Source of the DNA: Phascolarctobacterium sp.
GTDB lineage: Bacteria > Bacillota > Negativicutes > Acidaminococcales > Acidaminococcaceae
Direction: 5' to 3'
Length of the DNA: 32,898 nucleotides
Assembly: GCA_017457085.1 (NCBI GenBank)
Contig: JAFTID010000040.1
Location: 1 to 32,898 of the forward strand
The notes under the pieces were generated by a model, which saw only the letters and a list, made by a program, of their open reading frames with translations, was not told the origin of the DNA and made no database searches. The first letter of the stretch is position 1, and each line of letters starts with the position of its first letter. Shown here piece by piece: positions 7,757 to 13,696 of the stretch. The translations under genes were made by a program, and so were the position numbers.

Positions 7757-7785
7757 TTGACACCTAAAACAGAAACAGTTACAAT
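7757..7785 (+). promoter_or_regulatory. Promoter of the candidate antitoxin RNA
   Basis: TTGACA (7757-7762), a 17-base spacer and TACAAT (7780-7785) are near consensus for sigmaA. No protein-coding gene follows on this strand before a terminator about 65 bases later, which points to a small RNA. Confidence 0.75.
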
Positions 7786-7791
7786 GAGAGT

Positions 7792-7885
7792 ACAAAGAGA
7801 CACTACCGATATAAACGGCTAGCCCGATAAATGATTTTAGTTATACAAAGATAACCGCAAGTTTTCCGGACGCGCGGTTATTTTT
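7792..7885 (+). ncRNA. Candidate type I antitoxin small RNA (RNAII-like)
   Basis: A transcript of about 94 nt is predicted from the consensus promoter at 7757-7785 to the hairpin and T tract at 7851-7885. It has no plausible reading frame with a ribosome binding site. It converges on the toxin message of the opposite strand and overlaps it at the shared terminator. Near its 5' end it carries GACACTACC (7799-7807) and ATAAACGGCTAGCCC (7811-7825). Both recur, with few changes, at the 5' end of the toxin mRNA. GGCTAGCC is self-complementary, so it could also pair with the GGTTAGCC of the toxin leader. The layout is that of the par (Fst) system. The function is inferred. Confidence 0.55.
7851..7885. 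terminator. Shared bidirectional terminator of the type I locus
   Basis: ATAACCGC (7851-7858) and GCGGTTAT (7874-7881) form an 8-bp stem. A T tract follows on the plus strand, and a weaker T-rich end (ATCTTTG) follows on the minus strand. It can end both the antitoxin RNA and the toxin mRNA, so the two RNAs would be complementary across this hairpin. Confidence 0.7.
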
Positions 7886-7890
7886 GCGTT

Positions 7891-7974
7891 TTAATGGGAA
7901 AGTCCCATCATATAGCCAAGGCTGAAAATTGTTATAGTATAACCGACGAAGGTCATTAACTGTTCAATAGTCAT
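7891..7974 (-). CDS. Candidate type I toxin: 27-residue hydrophobic peptide
   Basis: ATG at 7974-7972 reads to TAA at 7893-7891. The 27 residues comprise a short polar start (MTIEQLMTF), one hydrophobic stretch (VGYTITIFSLGYMMGL) and a short polar end (SH). A very strong ribosome binding site, AGGAGGG, lies at 7988-7982 with 7-base spacing. This resembles the small holin-like or Fst-like membrane toxins of Firmicute type I systems in size and build, but I do not recognise a specific family. A long structured leader, a dedicated promoter and a convergent small RNA with a shared terminator support the toxin reading. Alternatives are a leader peptide or a small regulatory membrane protein. Confidence 0.6.
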   Translation of the reverse strand: MTIEQLMTFVGYTITIFSLGYMMGLSH

Positions 7975-8119
7975 AATGGCTCCCTCCTAAACGGAGATTT
8001 TCGGAAGACCGAATTTCTATGTCATCGGAGGGTCACAGTCCCTCCGTAGAGGGCTAACCGCTTATTACCGTAATGGTAGTGTCTAATGATATTTTAACAA
8101 ATTGTTTGCAAACGTACAA
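7975..8119 (-). promoter_or_regulatory. Promoter and structured 5' leader of the candidate toxin mRNA
   Basis: On the minus strand, -35 TTGTAC (8119-8114), a 17-base spacer and -10 TAAAAT (8096-8091) predict a start near 8084 and a leader of about 110 nt. The leader contains ATTACGGTAAT and a hairpin GGAGGG-ACTGTGA-CCCTCC (8045-8027). A second hairpin is TTCGG-TCT-TCCGAA. The CCCTCC arm can also pair with the AGGAGGG ribosome binding site (7988-7982), so two mutually exclusive structures could close or open translation. Confidence 0.55.
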
Positions 8120-8127
8120 GTAAAAGC

Positions 8128-8165
8128 AAAAAGAAGTTCTTTGAAATGGAGAACTTCTTTTTCTT
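8128..8165. terminator. Bidirectional terminator between the type I locus and the next gene
   Basis: AAAAAGAAGTTCT (8128-8140) and AGAACTTCTTTTT (8150-8162) form a perfect 13-bp stem with a 9-base loop and T tracts on both strands. A near copy follows the RelE-type toxin at 10105-10141. Confidence 0.8.
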
Positions 8166-8234
8166 TCTGTAATAGAGTTGTATAATGTAACTAAGATTAA
8201 GAAGTTTTACGTGAAACGATGGAGATAATTTGCA

Positions 8235-8840
8235 ATGCCACTTGTAATTAATGGGAAATCATTAACATTTTCTAACGAGCTTTTTGAAGCTGTAAAATCT
8301 TATATCGATAAAAACTTTGTAGAGGCAATACACTGTAAAAAATATTTACTGGACGAGAAGAGCTTTAATTTTAGTGTATCTGAATCTGCCTGCGAATTCG
8401 AGTGCCTTAAAACGATATCATCACGTTCCTGTAGCAAAACATATTCAGCAGAGAACAATCTTCGTCCGTTTGAAGATATCATTAAAAATTTGGAAAGCAG
8501 TTTTGCGGAGGCGCTTTTTGCTCGCATAGACGAAAAGGGCTTAACTGACCCGCAAGTTTATAAACGCGCCAACTTGGATAGGAAGCTGTTCTCGAAAATT
8601 AGAAAAAATAAAAATTATAAACCAAGTAAAACCACAGCAATCGCTATTGCCATTGCCTTGGAGCTTAATTTAGATGAAACCAAAGATTTTATTGGCAAGG
8701 CAGGTTATGCGCTTACACATAGTAGTAAGCTGGATGTTATCGTAGAGTATTTTATCATCAATGGCGAATATGACATCTTCAAAATAAATGAAGTGCTTTT
8801 TGCTTTTGAGCAACCCTTGCTTGGATTAAATGTCGCTTGA
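8235..8840 (+). CDS. Hypothetical helix-turn-helix-like protein paired with a vWA protein
   Basis: The product has 201 residues. The N-terminal 90 residues are unrecognised. The C-terminal half (about residues 95-195) reads like a family seen beside vWA proteins in Firmicutes: LFARIDEKGLTDPQVYKRAN, then LDRKLFSKIRKNKNYKPSK, then ALELNLDETKDFIGKAGYAL. This looks like an XRE-like helix-turn-helix fold (inference from the DPQVYKRANLDRKLFSKIR helix pair). A GGAG at about 8220 and a TATAAT at 8181-8186 precede the gene. Its stop is followed at once by the inverted repeat that covers the ribosome binding site of the vWA gene, so regulation of that neighbour is plausible. The biochemical role is unknown. 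Confidence 0.6.
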   Translation: MPLVINGKSLTFSNELFEAVKSYIDKNFVEAIHCKKYLLDEKSFNFSVSESACEFECLKTISSRSCSKTYSAENNLRPFEDIIKNLESSFAEALFARIDEKGLTDPQVYKRANLDRKLFSKIRKNKNYKPSKTTAIAIAIALELNLDETKDFIGKAGYALTHSSKLDVIVEYFIINGEYDIFKINEVLFAFEQPLLGLNVA

Positions 8841-8893
8841 TAGGCGACCTCTCCTTTGTTTTAAACGCCTATAATTAGGTTAAAACAAAGGAG
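8841..8893 (+). promoter_or_regulatory. Inverted repeats enclosing the -10 and ribosome binding site of the vWA gene
   Basis: CTCCTTTGTTTTAA (8851-8864) and TTAAAACAAAGGAG (8880-8893) are perfect 14-bp complements, and the second arm contains the AAGGAGG ribosome binding site. TATAAT (8870-8875) lies between the arms. A second pair, TAGGCG (8841-8846) and CGCCTA (8866-8871), interlocks with the first in pseudoknot order. A transcript coming from the upstream gene would hide the ribosome binding site, while one starting after the internal TATAAT would not. No good -35 is visible. Confidence 0.6.
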
Positions 8894-8903
8894 GTTTTTA
8901 TTT

Positions 8904-9551
8904 ATGAAAGAATTAACAGAAGTTGTATTTATTTTGGATCGCAGTGGCTCTATGAATGGCTTGGAAAAGGATACCATTGGTGGCTTTAACAGTATGCTTA
9001 CAAAACAAAAGCAAGTTGAAGGCGATGTGCTTATTTCTACGGTTCTTTTTGATGACAAGTGCGAGGTTTTGCATGACCGTAAGCCAATTCAAGAGATTAA
9101 CCCCATGACAGAAAAGGAATATTACGTGCGTGGCTGCACTGCATTGCTTGATGCTGTTGGCGGAGCTATTCATCACATTGGCAATATCCATAAGTACGCT
9201 CGTGAAGAAGACAGACCTAACAAGACCTTATTTGTGATTATCACAGATGGTTTTGAAAATTCCAGCAAGCGTTATACTTATGATAGAGTTAAGAGTATGA
9301 TTGAACGCCAACAAAAACGTTACGACTGGGAGTTTATGTTCTTAGGCGCAAACATTGATGCTATTGCTGAAGCAAAACGCTTTGGGATTAGGGAAGATAG
9401 GGCAGTAGATTATCTTTGTGATGAAGTTGGCACTGCACTGAATTACGAAACTGTAAGCGAAGTAGTAAGTTGCCTGCGAGCAAACAAATCTATTTGTGCC
9501 GGTTGGAAAAAGAAAATTGAAAGAGATGTTGCGAGTCGTGGCATGTGTTGA
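8904..9551 (+). CDS. von Willebrand factor type A domain protein (TerY-like)
   Basis: The 215-residue product is a stand-alone vWA domain. The metal-ion-dependent adhesion site is complete: DRSGSM (about residues 12-17), the threonine in VRGCTALLDAVGG (about residue 79) and the aspartate in FVIITDGFENSS (about residue 114). There is no signal peptide or membrane segment, so it is probably cytoplasmic, like TerY-type vWA proteins. Those bind partner proteins through the metal site. No ter genes, PP2C phosphatase or kinase are nearby, so it is not an ordinary tellurite or TerY-P cluster. The upstream helix-turn-helix-like protein is the likely partner or regulator (inference). Confidence 0.85.
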   Translation: MKELTEVVFILDRSGSMNGLEKDTIGGFNSMLTKQKQVEGDVLISTVLFDDKCEVLHDRKPIQEINPMTEKEYYVRGCTALLDAVGGAIHHIGNIHKYAREEDRPNKTLFVIITDGFENSSKRYTYDRVKSMIERQQKRYDWEFMFLGANIDAIAEAKRFGIREDRAVDYLCDEVGTALNYETVSEVVSCLRANKSICAGWKKKIERDVASRGMC

Positions 9552-9598
9552 GAAGAATATTCATAATATTTCGTAAGAGTAAATATGCTAAGAAGCAT

Positions 9599-9635
9599 TT
9601 GACAACATAATTTTATTGATTATAATGAAATCAAT
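9599..9635 (+). promoter_or_regulatory. Promoter and operator of the RelBE/ParDE-type module
   Basis: TTGACA (9599-9604), a 16-base spacer and TATAAT (9621-9626) are both consensus. The inverted repeat ATTGATT (9615-9621) / AATCAAT (9629-9635) brackets the -10, as expected for autorepression by an antitoxin or toxin-antitoxin complex. Confidence 0.8.
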
Positions 9636-9649
9636 GGAGGTATTTTGAA

Positions 9650-9799
9650 ATGCAAAAGATTCCGCAAGAACATCTTGAGGCACTCCTTGAATCGGAGAAA
9701 CAGGAAGCTATGGGAAAAGCAGAATATCTTTCGCACGAGGAACTTGTGAACTCTATAGAGAGGATATTCGCAGATTTTGATGAAGCGAAAGCAGTATAG
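9650..9799 (+). CDS. Small antitoxin of a RelBE/ParDE-type module
   Basis: The frame from ATG 9650 to TAG 9797-9799 encodes 49 residues (starts MQKIPQEHLEALLESEK, ends IFADFDEAKAV) and is predicted to be mostly helical and acidic. GGAGG at 9636-9640 gives 9-base spacing. It directly follows a consensus promoter with an operator-like inverted repeat and overlaps the toxin gene by about 20 bases, the classic antitoxin-first order. The sequence is too short to assign to RelB, ParD or another family. The C-terminal IFADFDEA segment is the probable toxin-binding part (inference). Confidence 0.7.
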   Translation: MQKIPQEHLEALLESEKQEAMGKAEYLSHEELVNSIERIFADFDEAKAV

Positions 9800-10100
9800 A
9801 ATTATTTACAGAATTGTTTTCCATAAAGAGTTAAGCAGTATTGTAAATTATATTTTATACGTGTTGCATAACAGAAGTGCAGCTCGAAGAATCTATAAGA
9901 ATGTTATTAGCGCAATAGAAAAACGTGCTGTAACGTTGCCAAGTGCTTATGAGATTCTTAGAAATGAAATGTTGACAAAAGAATATTATAGAATTTATAT
10001 CAATAATTATGTTGTGTATTATTCGTTGGAAGAAGATACAATGCTTGTTGAGCATATAGTTTATTCTAAACAAAACGCATTAGAGTTTTTGGATATATAA
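9780..10100 (+). CDS. RelE/ParE-superfamily toxin
   Basis: The product has 106 residues from ATG 9780; a TTG one codon upstream is an alternative start. It shows the RelE/ParE pattern: an N-terminal strand and helix (YRIVFHKELSSIVNYILYVL), a second helix (AARRIYKNVISAIEKRAVTL), then the paired strands YRIYINNYVVYYSLEED and VEHIVYSKQN. RelE toxins cleave mRNA on the ribosome, while ParE toxins poison gyrase, and the sequence alone does not decide which. The gene overlaps the antitoxin gene in another frame, which implies translational coupling, and a strong terminator follows. Confidence 0.8.
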   Translation: MKRKQYRIIYRIVFHKELSSIVNYILYVLHNRSAARRIYKNVISAIEKRAVTLPSAYEILRNEMLTKEYYRIYINNYVVYYSLEEDTMLVEHIVYSKQNALEFLDI

Positions 10101-10104
10101 GCGG

Positions 10105-10141
10105 AAAGAAGTTCTCTTGAACGGAGAGCTTCTTTTTTTTA
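10105..10141 (+). terminator. Rho-independent terminator after the RelE/ParE-type toxin
   Basis: AAAGAAGTTCTC (10105-10116) and GAGAGCTTCTTT (10124-10135) form a 12-bp stem with one G-U pair and a 7-base loop. A run of Ts follows. The stem resembles the one at 8128-8162. Confidence 0.9.
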
Positions 10142-10167
10142 TGCACATTGTGAGAAACTCGATTGCT

Positions 10168-10211
10168 TAGCCAAATGTTGGCAAGATAATTTTGTAAAAT
10201 ACTAGTATACA
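10168..10211 (+). promoter_or_regulatory. Shared operator and promoter upstream of the WYL regulator
   Basis: TAGCCAA-ATG-TTGGCAA (10168-10184) is an imperfect palindrome with GCCAA/TTGGC arms. It is followed by TAAAAT (10195-10200) and by TATACA (10206-10211). The same element with identical spacings (N10 to TAAAAT, N21 to TATA) recurs at 16447-16490. The palindrome centre is about 42 bases upstream of the start predicted from TATACA, a position typical of activator sites overlapping the -35. Confidence 0.55.
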
Positions 10212-10307
10212 ATCTATGCTCACTAAAATTTAAAGGATAATTTTTTTTTTGTAGAATATGTTACTAATAGTTTATGGGTATAGGTAAATTTTTTGGGAAG
10301 TGTTGAT

Positions 10308-11264
10308 ATGGAAAACTACAAAGTTGCAAAAGACCGATTGTTAGTTATGCAAGCACGTTTACTTGAAGGCAAGGTTTTGTATAAAGAGGAAGAAGCTAAG
10401 AGATTTGGCTGTTCCGTGCGTTCAATACAACGTGACATTGATGACTTGCGGTCTTTTTTTCATAATCAGAGTGAGGATAGTGGTGTCGTTCAAGACCTTA
10501 TTTATGACCGAAAGCTAAAAGGCTATCGCCTTGTTCCGCCAGTTAGAAATGTCTTAAAAAATGAAGAAGTATTTGCTGTGCTGAAAATTTTGTTGGAAAG
10601 CAGAGCTTTTACGAAAGACGAGCTTTATCCAATTTTAGATAAGCTGGTAGATTGTTGTGTTCCGAGAGAAAAGAAACGCCAAGTAAATGAGTTGATTGGT
10701 AATGAAAAATTGCATTACGTAGAACCGCAACACAAAAGTGCTTACTTAGAAAAAATGTGGAACCTTTCTGAAGCGGTTAAAGAACGTAAACAGATAATTA
10801 TAAATTACAGACGTGCAGTTTTAGATGACAAAGTTGTAGAACGTACTTTACAACCTGTAGGGATAATGTTCTCAGAATTTTACTTTTACCTTGTTGCGTT
10901 CATAGTACCTAAAGAAAATGAAAGCATTAAGTACAAAGTAAAAGATGACCCGTTCCCGACAATTTATAGAATAGACCGCATTCAAGATTACACCATAACA
11001 GATGAGCATTTTTATGTGCCTTATCAAAATAGATTTGAAGAGGGCGAGTTCCGCAAGCGGGTACAATTCATGTACGGTGGTAAGTTGCAAAAAATAAAAT
11101 TCTACTATAAAGGACCTAACGTTGAAGCTGTTCTTGACAGATTGCCCACTGCAAAAATTTTGGAGCATAATGAGAAAGGTTACCTTGTTAGTGCAGAAGT
11201 TTTCGGTGCAGGTATTGAGATGTGGCTTAGAAGCCAAGGCGAGATGGTAGAAGTGGTGGAATGA
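10308..11264 (+). CDS. WYL-domain transcriptional regulator with N-terminal HTH
   Basis: The product has about 318 residues. The N-terminal winged helix-turn-helix (about residues 5-65) has AKRFGCSVRSIQRDIDDLRS, the DeoR-like recognition pattern. The WYL domain (about residues 150-230) shows IIINYRRAVLDDKVVERTLQ, PVGIMFSEFYFYLVAF and IYRIDRIQDY. A C-terminal WCX-like segment follows (KIKFYYKGPNVEAVLDRLP to LRSQGEMVEVVE). WYL proteins sense nucleic acid or nucleotide ligands and often control DNA-damage responses or phage-defence loci. ATG 10308 has GGGAAG at 10295-10300; an in-frame TTG at 10293 is less likely. The gap to the next gene is 62 bases without a terminator, so it probably heads the 11.3-14.9 kb operon. 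Confidence 0.88.
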   Translation: MENYKVAKDRLLVMQARLLEGKVLYKEEEAKRFGCSVRSIQRDIDDLRSFFHNQSEDSGVVQDLIYDRKLKGYRLVPPVRNVLKNEEVFAVLKILLESRAFTKDELYPILDKLVDCCVPREKKRQVNELIGNEKLHYVEPQHKSAYLEKMWNLSEAVKERKQIIINYRRAVLDDKVVERTLQPVGIMFSEFYFYLVAFIVPKENESIKYKVKDDPFPTIYRIDRIQDYTITDEHFYVPYQNRFEEGEFRKRVQFMYGGKLQKIKFYYKGPNVEAVLDRLPTAKILEHNEKGYLVSAEVFGAGIEMWLRSQGEMVEVVE

Positions 11265-11326
11265 ATTGATTACAAATATATTTTAATAAGGTTTAAAAGG
11301 GTATATGGTTGAAAGGATATAAGAAT

Positions 11327-13012
11327 ATGACTTATGTAAAAAATAATGATGTGGCAACAGAAGTATTTGATTTTGATGAGTTAGAAGAAATGCTTCAAAA
11401 GAATTTAGAAGAGGAACTTTCTGGATTAGATTTTCTTAAACGTGAGCAAGAGATAATAGGAAATCCAGAAAACCTTGGTAATGTTATTAAAAATGTTGTT
11501 TGGGAGCAGTTTGTAAATCAAATAGCAGTTACCGCTGGTAAGGATTTTATTAAAGAAAATAAAGGGCTTACATTGGACGTGCGTGAGGAAGCTCATATTC
11601 AAACAGCTGATAATTTTGCTGTCGGAAAGATTGCTACACATAATTATTTAAGCAAAGATAAGATTGAACAAAATTACGACAGATATATAAATATACCGCA
11701 TAAAGAATTTCGGGATGAATTTGTAGATAAAGGTATGGATGTAACGCTTAAACGAGCGGGAGAATTGAAAAAAGAAGGTATTGATTATGTAAAAGATATT
11801 TATACAGGAAGGCAGATTTCTACTAGCACTAAGTTAGAGAATGGTGAGAATAATTCGAAGGCTGCACAGAGGGAACATGTAATGCCTTCTGCAGAAATTT
11901 ATAAAAATCCATCTTTACAAATGGCTAACGATAGCGATGAATTAGCAGATGTAATTAATCATCCTGAAAATTTACAAGGTTATACTACAGCTGAACGTAA
12001 TCTCAGAAAAAGTGATAAATCTAGCTGTAAAATGGATGAGCGTGATAAAACGAAACATTGGGAAGAAGCAAATAGTAGAGCAGAAAAATATATTCAAGAT
12101 AAAGAGCAAAGTGGTGAAAAGCGCCTTAGAAATGAAGGTGAGAAAACTCGTGAGGAAGAAGCTTTTCGTATTGGTGGTAAAGCGTTACGAGCGGTTATTA
12201 TGCGTTTGCTTGCAGAATTGGTAAAAGAAATTATTGTTAAGCTTGTAAAATGGTTTAAGTCTGCAAAGAGAAAGTTAGAAACATTTTTGGAAAGTCTAAA
12301 AGAAGCTATACATTCTTTTGTGAATAATTTGAAGACGCATATTTTTAATGCCGTTCATACATTAACAGATACCATTGTTACATCTATTGTGGGACCTATT
12401 TGGGGAACTATTAAAAAAGTATGGATTTTATTAAAGCAAGGCTGGAAATCTTTACGTGAGGCAGTTGCTTATATTAAAAGTCCTGTTAATGGAAATAAAC
12501 CTATTGGTATTTTGTTAATGGAAACTGGGAAAATTATTATAGCAGGTCTGGCTGGAGCAGGTGCGATTGTTCTTAGTGAGGTTATAGAAAAAGGATTGCT
12601 TACTGTTCCTGTATTTGCAGTTGAAATTCCGATGATTGGGAGTCTAGCTAACATATGTGGTATCTTTTTTGGTGCTGTAACTGCTGGCATTATAGGTGCA
12701 ATAGCAATCAATATTATTGAGAAGAAAGTTGAAAAACAAAAAAAGGCTGAAAATATTAAAATGCAAATTGCAAAAGGGAATGAAGTTTTGGTTATACAGG
12801 ATCAACTTCTTGATGTCAGCAAGGAGAAACTGAATACTAGGAAAGATGATTTTAGAAGTGATATTAATAAAAGACATAAAGAAGCACAAAAAGAAATTCA
12901 TAAATCACTAAGCAGTATTTTTGATAATAAAGTAAAAGTTAACAGCGATAAAGATTTTGCTGAAATGGACGCTTTGTTAGATAGTTTAAGCTTTAACAAA
13001 GGGGATGCATAG
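11327..13012 (+). CDS. Unknown protein with HNH-like motif and C-terminal membrane segments
   Basis: The product has 561 residues from ATG 11327 (AAAGGA upstream; an in-frame TTG at 11309 is less likely). Residues 1-160 are charged and mostly helical. Residues about 160-235 contain an HNH-like array: AAQREHVMPSAEIYKN with H184, then HPENLQGYTTAERNLRKSDK with N215, N225 and K228. This suggests a His-Me-finger nuclease, but the match is by eye. Residues 240-390 are amphipathic helices. Hydrophobic segments follow at about 393-420 and 433-464 (GIFFGAVTAGIIGAIAINII), then a lysine-rich coiled-coil tail. So it is probably a membrane-bound protein with a nuclease-like head. AT content is high. It is encoded two bases before the next gene. 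Function unknown. Confidence 0.6.
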   Translation: MTYVKNNDVATEVFDFDELEEMLQKNLEEELSGLDFLKREQEIIGNPENLGNVIKNVVWEQFVNQIAVTAGKDFIKENKGLTLDVREEAHIQTADNFAVGKIATHNYLSKDKIEQNYDRYINIPHKEFRDEFVDKGMDVTLKRAGELKKEGIDYVKDIYTGRQISTSTKLENGENNSKAAQREHVMPSAEIYKNPSLQMANDSDELADVINHPENLQGYTTAERNLRKSDKSSCKMDERDKTKHWEEANSRAEKYIQDKEQSGEKRLRNEGEKTREEEAFRIGGKALRAVIMRLLAELVKEIIVKLVKWFKSAKRKLETFLESLKEAIHSFVNNLKTHIFNAVHTLTDTIVTSIVGPIWGTIKKVWILLKQGWKSLREAVAYIKSPVNGNKPIGILLMETGKIIIAGLAGAGAIVLSEVIEKGLLTVPVFAVEIPMIGSLANICGIFFGAVTAGIIGAIAINIIEKKVEKQKKAENIKMQIAKGNEVLVIQDQLLDVSKEKLNTRKDDFRSDINKRHKEAQKEIHKSLSSIFDNKVKVNSDKDFAEMDALLDSLSFNKGDA

Positions 13013-13013
13013 T

Positions 13014-13655
13014 ATGAGTGACATTATAGTTAATAGGGTTAAGATCAATAAGGAGAAATTTTTACGATCCAAAGAAAAACTTAAAGTTTTTTCACAACGT
13101 GCGAAAACAGATGTCCAAATTCCTAAAGTTGCTGATAGTGACCTATACTTTTTTGATCATGCTGTTACTGGAAAGGAATTAAATAGAGTAACTGCTAGTG
13201 TGCAGGGCGTTTTGGTAAAGTTAAATAACTTGCAAATAGATACGATTAAAGAATTTTCGGAAGTCTATGATACACTTGCATATTTAGATAAAGAATATTT
13301 GAATAGTATAGTGATGGCATTAAAAGCAGCAGAGGAGGTAGATAGAGAGATAAAGGCTGAACAAGTAAGGCTAAATAATACTATAGAAAGACAAATACGC
13401 ACAATTGTAGAATTAAAAGCCTTTGATAAAGCTGTTAACGAGAGGTTTGAGTATATAGATAATAGTACTGTTGCATTATTAAATAAAATAGAAATGATAG
13501 GTGCACAATACCAAAGCAAAATAATTGAGATGGAATCACGATTAGAAAAATTACAGGCAAGAAACAGTAATGATAATAGAGCTTTTGTTATAGCGTGTGT
13601 TGCAATTCTTGGTGTTATTGCGGAGGCTGTTTATATAATTACTAAACTTATTTGA
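13014..13655 (+). CDS. Unknown coiled-coil protein with C-terminal membrane anchor
   Basis: The product has 213 residues from ATG 13014. AAAGGGG at 12998-13004 supports this start over an in-frame ATG at 13005, which would touch the Shine-Dalgarno. Almost the whole chain is predicted helical and coiled-coil (LDKEYLNSIVMALKAAEEVD, QSKIIEMESRLEKLQARNSN). It ends in one hydrophobic segment (AFVIACVAILGVIAEAVYII) with a short tail, so it looks tail-anchored with its coiled coil in the cytoplasm. No enzymatic motif is visible. The gene is wedged two bases behind the HNH-motif gene, and its stop is 41 bases before the next start. A structural or adaptor role in a membrane complex is inferred only from this arrangement. 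Confidence 0.65.
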   Translation: MSDIIVNRVKINKEKFLRSKEKLKVFSQRAKTDVQIPKVADSDLYFFDHAVTGKELNRVTASVQGVLVKLNNLQIDTIKEFSEVYDTLAYLDKEYLNSIVMALKAAEEVDREIKAEQVRLNNTIERQIRTIVELKAFDKAVNERFEYIDNSTVALLNKIEMIGAQYQSKIIEMESRLEKLQARNSNDNRAFVIACVAILGVIAEAVYIITKLI

Positions 13656-13696
13656 GCGTTATTGATTATTTTAACAAAATAATCATGGAGGTTGTT

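Noticed and set aside
8904-9551. Tellurite-resistance (ter) cluster around the vWA gene
   Set aside because: No TerB, TerC, TerD, TerE, phosphatase or kinase is present nearby; only the vWA protein itself resembles TerY.
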